A stretch of DNA of 61,996 nucleotides from Bacillota bacterium (GCA_030526355.1 JAUNDC010000018.1:1-61996); one strand, 5' to 3'. Positions 43,035-54,055 are shown, numbered from the stretch's first letter. Made by a program: numbers and translations. Notes: generated by a model from the sequence alone, not told the origin.

Positions 43035-44378
43035 ATGTCAAACAAAAAGAAAATTTCGGTTTTTGCCCTGGCAATGATGATTTGTGTTACCGTTGCCGGA
43101 GGGGGATTTGGTATAGAGGATCTTATTGGTTCCGTAGGACCGGGCATGACACTGCTGGTATTTATCGCAATACCATTCGTATGGTCACTGCCATTTGGCC
43201 TTTCATCAGCAGAGCTTTCATCAGTATGGCCTGAAGATGGTGGAATGTATACCTGGGCAAAGGAAGGTCTGGGTGAAAAAGCCGGATTTGTAAGCGGCTG
43301 GTGTTATACTATCGCAGGCTTTGTTGAACCGGCGACTTTCGCAGTGCTCAGTGCAAACTATATGAAAATGCTGATACCTATAGAGGTAAACGATTTTGTT
43401 TACTGGTGCCTTTGTGCAGTTCTTATTATAATATTCGCAATAATAAATATTATTGGTATCAAGCTTGTAAGTAATCTGGCGACAGTGATTACTATTCTTG
43501 CTGTGATTCCGTTTATAATTCTGATTGTACTGTCGTTTATGAATCTGGAATACAGCCCTGTCGAGCCGTTCAAACCTGAGGATATGTCGTTCCTTGAAGC
43601 AGCTGGCCAGGGACTCCTTATCGGTATATGGTTCAACACAGGCTTTGAAACAATATCAACAATGTCAGGAGACATACAGGACGGCTCAAAAAAAGTGCCA
43701 AAGGCAATAGTTCTTGCTATTCCTATTATTTCGCTGATGTATATTTTCTGGGTAATGCCTGCATATTCAGCAGTAGGTCACTGGCAGGACTGGTCTTCTG
43801 AAGGTCCTCTGTCTTTCGTTGAAATAGGAAATATCCTGGGCGGTGCGCCATTGAGATGGGCATTTGTTGCAGCTGGTTCACTGGCAAGTATGATGATTCT
43901 CTGTGAATACATACTGGCATATGCTTATCTGATGAAAGCATTCTCAGAAAAAGGACAGTTTTTCAAAATATTCTCAAAGGAACACAAGAAATTTAAAACT
44001 CCTTATGCTGCAATAATAATCATGTCGATTGTAAGTATAATTCTGTGTTCTTCTGGAAGTTTCATTGAATTTGTAGGACTTGCATCCATATTATATGCCG
44101 TTCCGGTAATAATGATGTTCATTTCCAACATCAAGCTCAGAATCAAGAATCCTGATATGAAACTGGATTTCAAGGTTCCTCTTCCTAATAAGGTATATAT
44201 AGTGTACCTGTGCTTCCCTATAGTGATATATGGTGCAAGCATATTCGCAGATAACTGGATTGTAGGACTGGGACTTGCTGCAACATCGATACCTGCATAT
44301 ATTTTCTTCAAGAAAATATACAGAGGTGGAAAGTACTGGCAGGAATGCCACGAAAAGCATGCACGTATCCCGGAATAA
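43035..44378 (+). CDS. APC-family amino acid transporter
   Basis: Inner-membrane transporter of 447 residues with about 12 helices. FALAMMICVTVAGGGFGIED near the start replaces the usual G-x-G-I-F helix-1 break, and SLPFGLSSAELSSVWPEDGG and YTWAKEGLGEKAGFVSGWCY are typical of the glutamate:GABA-antiporter/YjeM-like branch of APC. Substrate unknown, probably an amino acid used by the dehydrogenase upstream. An AAAGGA site lies 12 bases before the ATG. The gene ends at a strong bidirectional terminator. Confidence 0.87.
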   Translation: MSNKKKISVFALAMMICVTVAGGGFGIEDLIGSVGPGMTLLVFIAIPFVWSLPFGLSSAELSSVWPEDGGMYTWAKEGLGEKAGFVSGWCYTIAGFVEPATFAVLSANYMKMLIPIEVNDFVYWCLCAVLIIIFAIINIIGIKLVSNLATVITILAVIPFIILIVLSFMNLEYSPVEPFKPEDMSFLEAAGQGLLIGIWFNTGFETISTMSGDIQDGSKKVPKAIVLAIPIISLMYIFWVMPAYSAVGHWQDWSSEGPLSFVEIGNILGGAPLRWAFVAAGSLASMMILCEYILAYAYLMKAFSEKGQFFKIFSKEHKKFKTPYAAIIIMSIVSIILCSSGSFIEFVGLASILYAVPVIMMFISNIKLRIKNPDMKLDFKVPLPNKVYIVYLCFPIVIYGASIFADNWIVGLGLAATSIPAYIFFKKIYRGGKYWQECHEKHARIPE

Positions 44379-44413
44379 AATGAGAATATAAGATAAATGA
44401 CATAATAACTTAT

Positions 44414-44452
44414 AACAAAAATGGAGAAGTATCAATCAGCTCCATTTTTGTT
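44414..44452. terminator. Terminator after the APC transporter
   Basis: AACAAAAATGGAG (44414-44426) and CTCCATTTTTGTT (44440-44452) pair perfectly around a 13-nt loop and are followed by more T. Confidence 0.85.
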
Positions 44453-44480
44453 ATTTTTTGTATATTGCATGGCAAAAGCC

Positions 44481-44510
44481 TTGCAAGCCCATAAAAGGAA
44501 ATGTTATAAT
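44481..44510 (+). promoter_or_regulatory. Promoter of the CHAP-SH3 gene
   Basis: TTGCAA (44481-44486), 18-bp spacer, TATAAT (44505-44510). A sigma-54-like TGGCAAAAGCCTTGCA (44470-44485) overlaps it, with the right GG-N10-GC spacing and one off-consensus base. Confidence 0.55.
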
Positions 44511-44563
44511 AAAAATACTCACTAAAAATGTATATATTACGATAAATGAAAGGGACCCGATAG

Positions 44564-45952
44564 ATGAAAAGAAAAAAACTGTGTTCATTTTTTATAATAA
44601 TGGCTCTTGTTCTGGCTGTAGCAGTGCCTGCAATATCAGATGAATGTTATGCTGCATTCAGTGTCAGATCATCGATGGCGTCATTCTCTTCTTCTGAAGG
44701 TAAGGCTTATTATTACAGCGATAATAATCTTTTTTATAAATACAACCTTGGACCTGATCGGGAATACAGAAAAAGCTATGGGGGATATTGCGTGGGAAAT
44801 TGTACCTGGTATGCATATGGCAGAGCCAGCGAGATTCTGGGGTATCCTTTAAGCACTGCATTCAGATGGAGTGCCGGTGAGTGGTGGAGAACTAACAAAC
44901 AGGGGAATTATTATCCTTATGGAAGCAAGCCTAAGGTAGGCGCGATAGCATGCTACAGCGGGCATGTTGCAATAGTTGAAAAGGTTGTAAACGGTAAGCC
45001 TTACGTTTCTGAATCAGGCTGGTCGGTTTCAAAAACAAAGCCTTCCTCTGCATCAAAACTGAAATTTCATTACGGCAGTCCTTGGAGAAACGATCCTCTT
45101 GGATACATTTATATTCTGGATGCCAAAAAAATCACCGATGCTGATTATGCGGTCAAAATTTCAGTAGGAAGCCTTAATATGAGGACAGGCCCGGGCACAG
45201 GATATGATCGTGTAGGATACATTAAAAAGGGAACTTATAACATTGTAAAGGAATGTGGTGACTGGGTTCAGCTGGAGAGCAACGGATACTGGATATGTAT
45301 GGATTATGCCAAAAAGGTTGATAAAATTTCGGATAATGTTGTCGATACAGGGACATCAACAGATTACAGTGCTAAAATCACTGTAACAAATTTGAATATG
45401 CGAACTGGTCCGGGGACAAAATACAGCAGTAAGGGATACATAAAACCCGGTACATATACAATAATAAAAACAGATAACGGATGGGGAAAAGTAAAGGAAA
45501 CTGGATACTGGGTGTCATTGAGCTTTACAACAAAGGTAAGTGGCACATCGAATGGAAATACTTCATCAAACTCATCTTCTGACAGCAGATATACAGTTAA
45601 AATCAGTACTGCGGCACTGAATATGAGATCTGGCCCTGGAACAAGCTACAGCAGCAAGGGGCTTGTTGTATACGGGAGCAAGTACGAAATATGTGATACC
45701 AAAAACGGATGGGGTAAGCTGAGCAAGAACGGCTACTGGATCAAGCTCAGCTATACTGTGCCGGTTGATGCGGAATACAATGTTAAAATCAAGGCTGATT
45801 CTCTGAACATGAGAACAGGCCCGGGAACATCGTATAAATCCAAGGGTTACATCAAGCCGGGTACATACACCATTACAGAAACGAAGAGCGGATGGGGCAA
45901 GCTGAAAAAGAATGGATACTGGATAAAGCTGTCCTATACGACAAAGATATAA
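44564..45952 (+). CDS. Secreted CHAP-domain wall hydrolase with four SH3 repeats
   Basis: Predicted exported peptidoglycan amidase or endopeptidase of 462 residues. A signal peptide (MKRKKLCSFFIIMALVLAVA, cleavage near 30) leads to a CHAP domain (about 72-185) with catalytic Cys in GNCTWYAYGRA and His in CYSGHVAIVEK. Four bacterial SH3 repeats start near residues 194, 267, 342 and 404; each has LNMR-GPGT, a GYIK-GTY turn and a GYWI/V-L end, and they probably bind the wall. Serine-rich linkers separate repeats 1-2 and 2-3. The upstream promoter overlaps a sigma-54-like site. Confidence 0.92.
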   Translation: MKRKKLCSFFIIMALVLAVAVPAISDECYAAFSVRSSMASFSSSEGKAYYYSDNNLFYKYNLGPDREYRKSYGGYCVGNCTWYAYGRASEILGYPLSTAFRWSAGEWWRTNKQGNYYPYGSKPKVGAIACYSGHVAIVEKVVNGKPYVSESGWSVSKTKPSSASKLKFHYGSPWRNDPLGYIYILDAKKITDADYAVKISVGSLNMRTGPGTGYDRVGYIKKGTYNIVKECGDWVQLESNGYWICMDYAKKVDKISDNVVDTGTSTDYSAKITVTNLNMRTGPGTKYSSKGYIKPGTYTIIKTDNGWGKVKETGYWVSLSFTTKVSGTSNGNTSSNSSSDSRYTVKISTAALNMRSGPGTSYSSKGLVVYGSKYEICDTKNGWGKLSKNGYWIKLSYTVPVDAEYNVKIKADSLNMRTGPGTSYKSKGYIKPGTYTITETKSGWGKLKKNGYWIKLSYTTKI

Positions 45953-45956
45953 GTTT

Positions 45957-47735
45957 ATGATAAAGAAGTTTTTACCGGTAAATAAAAAAGAAATGATTGA
46001 AAGAGGATGGCAGCAGGCAGATTTCGTTCTGGTTACAGGCGATGCCTATATTGATCATCCTTCTTTTGGTACAGCTATTATAAGCCGGGTGCTGGAATCT
46101 CACGGGTATAAGGTTGCTATACTGTCCCAGCCTGACTGGAAATCCGCTGATGATTTCAAAACCTTTGGCAGACCGCGTCTGGGATTTCTTATAAACAGCG
46201 GTAATGTTGATTCTATGGTAAATAATTATTCTGTTTTTAAGCATAGGAGAAAAAGGGATGTTTATTCACCTGGCGGAAAACCGGGAAGGCGCCCTGACAG
46301 AGCTGTAATCGTATACAGCAACAGAGCTAAGGAGGCATACAAAGACGTACCGGTTATTATCGGAGGTCTGGAAGCCAGCCTCAGAAGATTTGCTCATTAT
46401 GATTACTGGGATGACAAGGTACGAAGATCCATAATAATGGATTCAAGGGCTGATATCCTGATTTACGGAATGGGAGAGAAAGCCGTTGTAGAAATTGCAG
46501 ATGCTCTTGATTCAGGTATAGCTGCATCAGATATCAGCTGGATAAAGGGAACAAGTATAAGATGCAGGCAGCCTGAAATATATGAAAATGATGTTCTGCT
46601 GCCTGAATATAATGAAATAGTATCATCTCCGGAAGCCTATTGCAGAAGCTTTGCAATGCAGTACAGAGGCAATGATTCGGTAACAGGGGAAAGGTATATC
46701 GAAAAGTATGATAACAGTAATTATATAATCCAGAATCCTCCGCAGGAGCCTCTGGAAAGAGAGGAACTGGACAGCTTATATGAGTTGCCGTTCATGAGAG
46801 ATTATCATCCTGCTTATAAAAGCAATGGTGGTGTTCCGGCAATAGAGGAAGTAAAATTCAGCATAACAGCAAACCGCGGGTGCTTCGGAGGGTGTGCTTT
46901 TTGCGCGATAACATATCATCAGGGCAGAGAAGTCAGAAGCCGCAGCAAAGAATCCATAGTCAGGGAAGCAGAACTGCTGGCAGGTCTTGAAGGCTTTAAA
47001 GGATACATCCATGATGTGGGCGGCCCTACTGCCAATTTCAGAATGCCTTCATGTGAAAAACAGAAAAAACATGGAATGTGCAGAAACCGTGACTGTCTTT
47101 TTCCTAAGCCCTGCAGTCAGCTGAAGGCCGACCATACGGAGTATATGGAGGTTCTCAGGGCAGTAAGGAATGTAAAAGGAGTAAAAAAAGTATTTATAAG
47201 ATCGGGAATCAGATATGATTATCTTCTCGAGGATAATAAAAGCGGCTTTCTTAAGGAACTGTGCGATTATCATGTGAGTGGTATTCTGAAGGTGGCACCT
47301 GAACATTCATCTGAAAGGGTACTCCGACATATGAGAAAGCCATCTATAGAGGTATTCGACAGGTTCAGTAGAATGTACAGGGACATGAACAGAAAATTAG
47401 GAAAGAAACAGTTTATGGTACCATATTTCATTTCGTCACATCCGGGGTGCACGCTTAAAGATGCCGTGGAGCTAGCCGTTTACATGAAAAAAACCGGATT
47501 TGTTCCGGATCAGGTTCAGGATTTTTATCCTACGCCGGGAACACTGGCAACATGTATGTATTATACAGAGAGGGATCCTTTTACCATGAAGCCTGTTTAT
47601 GTTGCTAAGAGTCAGGAGGAAAAAAGAATGCAGCGTGCATTGCTGCATTTTAATAAGAAAGAGAACAGGGAGACTGTGAAAAAGGCGCTTAAGAAAGCTG
47701 GACGTGAGGAGCTGATAAAGGAGCTGCTGAGATGA
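45957..47735 (+). CDS. YgiQ family radical SAM protein
   Basis: 592-residue radical SAM protein of unknown reaction. The N-terminal KEMIERGWQQADFVLVTGD is the family opening, DHPSFGTAIISRVLE follows, and the cluster motif is NRGCFGGCAFCAI near residues 304-316 (C-x3-C-x2-C). IYGMGEKAVVEIADAL and FYPTPGTLATCMYYT are also typical. It starts four bases after the CHAP gene stop without a clear ribosome site, so it may be coupled to it. Its stop overlaps the DNA methyltransferase start. Confidence 0.9.
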   Translation: MIKKFLPVNKKEMIERGWQQADFVLVTGDAYIDHPSFGTAIISRVLESHGYKVAILSQPDWKSADDFKTFGRPRLGFLINSGNVDSMVNNYSVFKHRRKRDVYSPGGKPGRRPDRAVIVYSNRAKEAYKDVPVIIGGLEASLRRFAHYDYWDDKVRRSIIMDSRADILIYGMGEKAVVEIADALDSGIAASDISWIKGTSIRCRQPEIYENDVLLPEYNEIVSSPEAYCRSFAMQYRGNDSVTGERYIEKYDNSNYIIQNPPQEPLEREELDSLYELPFMRDYHPAYKSNGGVPAIEEVKFSITANRGCFGGCAFCAITYHQGREVRSRSKESIVREAELLAGLEGFKGYIHDVGGPTANFRMPSCEKQKKHGMCRNRDCLFPKPCSQLKADHTEYMEVLRAVRNVKGVKKVFIRSGIRYDYLLEDNKSGFLKELCDYHVSGILKVAPEHSSERVLRHMRKPSIEVFDRFSRMYRDMNRKLGKKQFMVPYFISSHPGCTLKDAVELAVYMKKTGFVPDQVQDFYPTPGTLATCMYYTERDPFTMKPVYVAKSQEEKRMQRALLHFNKKENRETVKKALKKAGREELIKELLR

Positions 47736-49060
47736 GCAGATTAATTGATATGATCGATGCAGTCGAAGCAGGAAAAAATGTTTTTGAAAATATAATTCAA
47801 AACGGTGACTGCTGTGATTTTGTCGTCGATGAGATATACGGCAGCAATGCTGCAGAACAAGATATGGCATTGCCGGGAAACAGAATAGCAGCCGGTGATA
47901 ATCTGAAATACATGGAGTATATGATAAAGAAAAGAGGGCTTAATGGGAAGCTTCAGCTGATATATGCAGATCCGCCCTTTTTTTCCAATGGGAAATATCA
48001 GGCTTCAGTAAGGATAGAGTCTGAGCTGCTGGGAAGGTCTCCGCTGATAAAGACTGGAGCTTACGATGATACCTGGGATGGAGATTTCTGTCAGTATCTA
48101 AAAATGCTGGCTGTACGGTTTTATATGATGAAAGAGCTGCTGTCTGACACAGGGTGTTTATGTGTGCATCTTGACTGGCATGCAGTTCATTATGTCAAAG
48201 TAATACTTGATGAAATTTTTGGAGAGAATAATTTTGTCAATGAGATAATTTGGACCTATAAGTCAGGTGGAGCGACAAAGAGAAGCTTTGCCAGAAAGCA
48301 TGATACAATTCTATTTTACAGCAAAACAGATAAGTATACTTTTAACCCTCAGTCGGAAAAATCATATAACAGAGGTCTTAAGCCATACAGGTTTAAGGGT
48401 GTCGAAGAATATCAGGATGATATAGGCTGGTATACTGTTGTTAATATGAAGGATGTATGGAATATAGACATGGTAGGAAGAACCTCCGCTGAGAGAACAG
48501 GATATGCGACTCAAAAACCTGAGAAACTTCTGGAAAGAGTAGTAAAAGCTTGCAGCAATGAGGGGGATTTATGTGCTGACTTTTTCGCTGGCTCAGGAAC
48601 ATTGGGAGCTGTCTGCGGAAAATTGAACAGAGGTTGGATATTGTGCGATAATGGAGATGCAGCAACATCAGATCAGATATACCGCATGGCTGGATGCGGA
48701 TATGAATTTGCGGTGGAGCGAATTCATGATGAATATGCTGAAAAATCATATACAACAGCAGAGGCTTTTGTAAGGGCGAAAGAAGGTGAGCTGGTGCTTG
48801 CTGATCTGCAGATGGATATTAAAATGCTTTGTTGCAGTTCCGATAAAATAGTAGAGAATTACTACAGCCTGGACAGGCTCAGCATGGTGAGGTTCTGGGG
48901 TGCCGATACAGACTATGACGGCAGAATATTCAGGATTAATAATATAACAGAGCAGAAAAGTAAAAAAATACAAATTAAGAACAATTCCGGACACCAAAGA
49001 ATTGCTGTTGTAGGGTATAATGTCTTCGGCGGCAGATTCACTGCCGAAGTGATAATTTGA
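47732..49060 (+). CDS. Orphan DNA methyltransferase, beta-class (N6-adenine or N4-cytosine)
   Basis: Predicted SAM-dependent DNA amino-methyltransferase of 442 residues. The catalytic motif IV YADPPFFS near 77-85 comes before the SAM motif ADFFAGSGTLGAV near 281-293, the order found in beta-class and type III Mod enzymes; TQKPEKLLERVV precedes motif I as expected. The segment between carries the probable target recognition region (about 150-260). The C-terminal 110 residues match nothing I recognise. No restriction subunit lies nearby. The start overlaps the YgiQ gene by four bases, so the two are coupled; target sequence unknown. Confidence 0.85.
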   Translation: MSRLIDMIDAVEAGKNVFENIIQNGDCCDFVVDEIYGSNAAEQDMALPGNRIAAGDNLKYMEYMIKKRGLNGKLQLIYADPPFFSNGKYQASVRIESELLGRSPLIKTGAYDDTWDGDFCQYLKMLAVRFYMMKELLSDTGCLCVHLDWHAVHYVKVILDEIFGENNFVNEIIWTYKSGGATKRSFARKHDTILFYSKTDKYTFNPQSEKSYNRGLKPYRFKGVEEYQDDIGWYTVVNMKDVWNIDMVGRTSAERTGYATQKPEKLLERVVKACSNEGDLCADFFAGSGTLGAVCGKLNRGWILCDNGDAATSDQIYRMAGCGYEFAVERIHDEYAEKSYTTAEAFVRAKEGELVLADLQMDIKMLCCSSDKIVENYYSLDRLSMVRFWGADTDYDGRIFRINNITEQKSKKIQIKNNSGHQRIAVVGYNVFGGRFTAEVII

Positions 49061-49084
49061 AGACATAGGTGAGGTACAGCTTTT

Positions 49085-49987
49085 ATGACTTTTTTGAAAA
49101 AAACCGGAATTACAAGACAGAAGGTAAAGGAATTTTTTATAGAATTTGCAATTCTGTTGGCGGCATGCTGCATAAGTTCATTTTCAACGGTTTCGGTAAT
49201 GATACCAAACGGGCTTACATCCGGTGGTCTTACAGGTATCGTCAGGATAGTTCAGAATTTTGTCGATGTTGATTTTTCTATTCTGTATTATGGCGGAACA
49301 GTTGTGATTCTGCTGCTGGTGCTGATTTTTCTCGGCAGGAAGGAGCTTAGGAAAATCGTAATGCTTTCGGTTCTGTATCCTGCGGTGCTGTTTATTTTTG
49401 AAAGAATGGATTTTCAGCTTCTTGAGGAAAAGGATGTGATTCTGGCGGCAGTGTTTTGCGGAGTTTTTTCAGGCACATACGTTGGACTTGTATTCTGGAG
49501 AGGATATGCATCGGCAGGCTCGGAGGCTATTGCTAAAATCATAAAGAAAAAGCTGTGCCCTTCTGTAAGTATGAGTAAAGTGCTTATGTGCGTTGATGCA
49601 TTCATAATAATATGCTCGGCGTTTGTATTCGGAAGAAATATAGCCATGTATGCATTGATTACGCAGGTGATAATTACCAGAATGTCTGAAATGATAATCT
49701 ACGGATTTGCAGGAAAGGTTGTTCAGCTTACGATAATAACATCGAAATATGAAGGTGTGAGAAAATATATTCTGGAGGATCTTGAGCGCGGTGTTTCAAG
49801 TGTTCCGGTGACAGGAGAATATACACAGACAGAATTCAGAGAGCTCACGGTCATGTGCTCTTTGAGAGAAAGTGCTCTGATAAGAAAGAAAATCGCTTCA
49901 CTGGATCCGGATGCATTTGTTATTGTCACCAGAGTGGAAGCAGTCTGGGGCCATGGCAAGGGTTTCAGTGAGCTGCAGAAGGATTGA
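49085..49987 (+). CDS. YitT family membrane protein (DUF2179)
   Basis: 300-residue membrane protein. Five or so helices fill residues 15-205, with the typical MIPNGLTSGGLTGIVRIV near 38 and YGGTVVILLLVLIFLGRKEL. The C-terminal soluble DUF2179 domain (about 215-290) has ITSKYEGVRKYILEDLERGV and IKKIASLDPDAFVIVTRVEAVWGHGF-like text (here RKKIASLDPDAF and VWGHGKGF). Function is unknown in the family. It follows the methyltransferase by 24 bases with GAGGTAC near the start. Confidence 0.9.
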   Translation: MTFLKKTGITRQKVKEFFIEFAILLAACCISSFSTVSVMIPNGLTSGGLTGIVRIVQNFVDVDFSILYYGGTVVILLLVLIFLGRKELRKIVMLSVLYPAVLFIFERMDFQLLEEKDVILAAVFCGVFSGTYVGLVFWRGYASAGSEAIAKIIKKKLCPSVSMSKVLMCVDAFIIICSAFVFGRNIAMYALITQVIITRMSEMIIYGFAGKVVQLTIITSKYEGVRKYILEDLERGVSSVPVTGEYTQTEFRELTVMCSLRESALIRKKIASLDPDAFVIVTRVEAVWGHGKGFSELQKD

Positions 49988-50003
49988 TAAAAAGGACGAT
50001 AAA

Positions 50004-51110
50004 ATGGATAAGAAAATTTACAGTCAGGAAGAGTTCAAAAAAAGCAGATGGTCAGGAGGGAGCACGACGGAAACGGCAATTTTCCCTGCAGATTCTGATT
50101 ATCTGGAACGTGATTTCATCTGGAGACTGAGCTCGGCATCGGTGGAGACAGAAGAGTCATCATTTACCAGATTGCCTGATTATGACAGAATACTTATGGT
50201 GCTTGACGGAAGCGTTGTGCTGGCTCATGGTGATGAAAGGTCTGCATCACTGCAGACGTGGCAGCAGGACAGTTTTGACGGAGCGGTAAAAACCAGATGC
50301 TTCGGCACTATGACGGATTATAATCTCATTTTCAGAAAAGGCTGTGCAGCGACACTTAAACTGGTGGAAGCAGGCAGCAGAGCTTCGTATGTTGAGCAAA
50401 ATGAAAGAGCTGAGGGACAGGAAGCATCGTATTGCTTTTACTGTGCAGAAGGTTATGTGATAGTTACAATTGACGGTGACAGTGAAATGGTACATACGCA
50501 TCAGCAGCTTGTCATTAATCTGGGTGCAGGCGAGGATAAAAAAATATCCGTGATGGGAGAAGGCAAGTGCGTGATGGCAGAAATACTGTATCGTAGAAGC
50601 AGCCTTGTTGCAGAGGAAATTCCTGAGGAAAAAGCAACTGTTGATGATTTCAAAACGGCTTTCAAGCTTGTACATGGAAGAAATAAATGGAGCAAGATTC
50701 TGAAGGGCGAAAAACAAAAAGATGTCTGGTATGATGAAGCCTTGCAGAAAAAGCTGGCGTTTCTTGATAAGACATATATTACTTTTATCGTGTGGATTGC
50801 AGTTATGCTGATTATTCTGGCAGCAGCTGCTGCATGTGACGCATCTGTAAATGTGATTCTGGCGATGATTGTTATATGGTCGATCCTGCATTTTATCGCA
50901 GTTGCACCCCTTATTTACACAATTGTGCTTCCTAAGCCAGTTAAAGCACATATAAAGAAAGTGTCAGAGCTTACTGTGTATGAACGCAGGATATATGATG
51001 AACAGTCCGAGAGTAACGAGAGGGTTGACAAGCTTCTAAGAAAGTATCCGTCACCAGATGACGAGAATCGAGAGAGCTACAGAGAAAAGCTGAAAAACAT
51101 ATTCAGGTAG
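50004..51110 (+). CDS. HutD/Ves-like cupin fused to a membrane domain
   Basis: 368-residue protein. Residues 1-185 resemble the HutD/Ves beta-barrel: FKKSRWSGGSTTETAIFPAD, FIWRLSSASVETEESSFTRL and DYDRILMVLDGSVVL are the family's conserved strands. HutD is linked to histidine use in some bacteria, with unclear activity. Here a linker leads to two hydrophobic helices (about 263-312, TFIVWIAVMLIILAAAAA and IVIWSILHFIAVAPLIYTIV) and a charged tail, so the cupin would be membrane-tethered. No hut genes are near. ATG 50004 follows AAGGACGA; upstream starts overlap the YitT gene. Confidence 0.75.
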   Translation: MDKKIYSQEEFKKSRWSGGSTTETAIFPADSDYLERDFIWRLSSASVETEESSFTRLPDYDRILMVLDGSVVLAHGDERSASLQTWQQDSFDGAVKTRCFGTMTDYNLIFRKGCAATLKLVEAGSRASYVEQNERAEGQEASYCFYCAEGYVIVTIDGDSEMVHTHQQLVINLGAGEDKKISVMGEGKCVMAEILYRRSSLVAEEIPEEKATVDDFKTAFKLVHGRNKWSKILKGEKQKDVWYDEALQKKLAFLDKTYITFIVWIAVMLIILAAAAACDASVNVILAMIVIWSILHFIAVAPLIYTIVLPKPVKAHIKKVSELTVYERRIYDEQSESNERVDKLLRKYPSPDDENRESYREKLKNIFR

Positions 51111-51117
51111 TACATAT

Positions 51118-51150
51118 AAACAGTATGGTAGATATGACCCATACTGTTTT
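51118..51150 (+). terminator. Terminator after the HutD-like gene
   Basis: AAACAGTATGG (51118-51128), 10-nt loop, CCATACTGTTTT (51139-51150), then a T-rich stretch. Confidence 0.8.
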
Positions 51151-51180
51151 GTATTTTTGTGTTCTTTTTTCAGAAAATAA

Positions 51181-51209
51181 TTGAAGTGTGAAGAACTATG
51201 TAGTATAAT
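51181..51209 (+). promoter_or_regulatory. pyrG promoter
   Basis: TTGAAG (51181-51186), 17-bp spacer, TATAAT (51204-51209). Transcription would start near 51216, about 140 nt before pyrG. Confidence 0.75.
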
Positions 51210-52959
<1,750 letters not shown>

Positions 52960-52997
52960 AAAGGTTTATCGTATAAAACAGGAGGCTGTATTAAAAA

Positions 52998-53585
52998 ATG
53001 TATATAAGAAACAATACTATTGCAGTGGTTTTCAGAGTGATTTTTATTATCGCATGCGGAGCAGGGCTCGTGATAAAGCTGATATACTCAGGATTCAGCC
53101 TGAATGCTGTCATGAGTGATTTCGCTCTGACTGCCAATGCGCTGGCACTTATATATTTTGCATATCTGATAATAGCAAGACCTGGGTATGAAAAGGGTAT
53201 TTTTAGAGGTGCGGTTACGATATACATGCTGATAACCTTTATAATATATTACTTTATGAATTTTGGTATAACGGCGATACCTGCAGGTGAGCTGTCGCTT
53301 GCAGGCTGCCTTCTATATCTGATATCTCCTGTAATGGTATTCCTGGACTATCTTCTTTTTTGCCGCAAAGGTGAATTTACGGCATACAGCCCTGTGATAT
53401 GGGTAATAATACCGACAATTTTCAATATGGCGATTTATCTTATCAACAGGCTTGGTGCTTCAATAAAACCGGTACCGTATTTCGGCTTTGCAGGTATGAA
53501 TATGGTAATTACATTGCTTGTTTTTTTGGGAATAAGCTATCTGCTGTTTGTTGCTGATAATTTGATGGCTGGGCGCAGGCGTTAG
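52998..53585 (+). CDS. Pr6Pr-like six-helix membrane protein
   Basis: 195-residue integral membrane protein with about six helices. FALTANALALIYFAYLI near 48, LYLISPVMVFLDYLLFCRKG near 112 and SPVIWVIIPTIFNM near 132 resemble the Pr6Pr family (FAR-17a/AIG1-like), whose function in bacteria is unknown. AGGAGG lies 11 bases before the ATG. It is close behind pyrG with no terminator between, and ends at a hairpin shared with spoIIID. Confidence 0.7.
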   Translation: MYIRNNTIAVVFRVIFIIACGAGLVIKLIYSGFSLNAVMSDFALTANALALIYFAYLIIARPGYEKGIFRGAVTIYMLITFIIYYFMNFGITAIPAGELSLAGCLLYLISPVMVFLDYLLFCRKGEFTAYSPVIWVIIPTIFNMAIYLINRLGASIKPVPYFGFAGMNMVITLLVFLGISYLLFVADNLMAGRRR

Positions 53586-53589
53586 AAAC

Positions 53590-53617
53590 AAGGCTGGCTC
53601 AATTATGAGACAGCCTT
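53590..53617. terminator. Terminator between Pr6Pr-like gene and spoIIID
   Basis: AAGGCTG-g-CTC (53590-53600), AATTAT loop, GAG-a-CAGCCTT (53607-53617). Convergent genes share it; the T tracts are weak. Confidence 0.65.
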
Positions 53618-53877
53618 TATAATTTCTGTCTGATATGAAGATATTTTTCTCTGGTAGCGAGACCGCCGCGTATGTGCCTTTCAGCCTTGTTGTTGTCCAG
53701 CACTTCTTTTACCTCGGCTGCAAGGCCGGGATTGATTTCCTGAAGTCTTTCTGTAATATCCTTATGTACCGTGGATTTTGAAACTCTGAATTTCGCTGCT
53801 GTGCCTCGCACTGTAGCGCCGGTTTCGACAATATAATGAGCGAGCTCCAGAACTCTCTCTTCTATATAATCTTTCAT
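53617..53877 (-). CDS. spoIIID: Sporulation transcription factor SpoIIID
   Basis: Mother-cell DNA-binding regulator of 86 residues that tunes sigma-E and later sporulation genes. It reads MKDYIEERVLELAHYIVETG, then the helix-turn-helix TVRGTAAKFRVSKSTVHKDI, then ERLQEINPGLAAEVKEVLD and a basic tail. The codon at 53895 (GTG) abuts its own ribosome site, so ATG 53877, the normal start of the family, is used. It is divergent from mbl. Its presence is strong evidence that the organism sporulates or descends from a sporulator. Confidence 0.95.
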   Translation of the reverse strand: MKDYIEERVLELAHYIVETGATVRGTAAKFRVSKSTVHKDITERLQEINPGLAAEVKEVLDNNKAERHIRGGLATREKYLHIRQKL

Positions 53878-53906
53878 TTTATGACAGTTCACCACCTCAT
53901 ATTGGA

Positions 53907-53923
53907 TTAACTTTGGAAGTTAA
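53907..53923 (-). promoter_or_regulatory. Palindrome in the spoIIID leader
   Basis: TTAACTT-TGG-AAGTTAA is a perfect inverted repeat 30 bp ahead of the spoIIID start. The adjoining plus-strand TAAGACAATA fits nine of ten positions of the SpoIIID consensus WWRRACARNY, so autoregulation is possible but unproven. Confidence 0.35.
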
Positions 53924-54055
53924 GACAATATATGAGACATAGAAGAATAATATACTTACTTTAGGTTTTGAGAGTATTTTTTATTGACTCTGGTTAAACT
54001 AGAAATTAACTGATAAAATGAAAGGAATACGCAGTGTTTACTGCTGGAATATGCT

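Noticed and set aside
45140..45952. Repeated units considered as tandem DNA repeats
   Set aside because: They are the four SH3 domains of one protein; the DNA repeats only through the coding.
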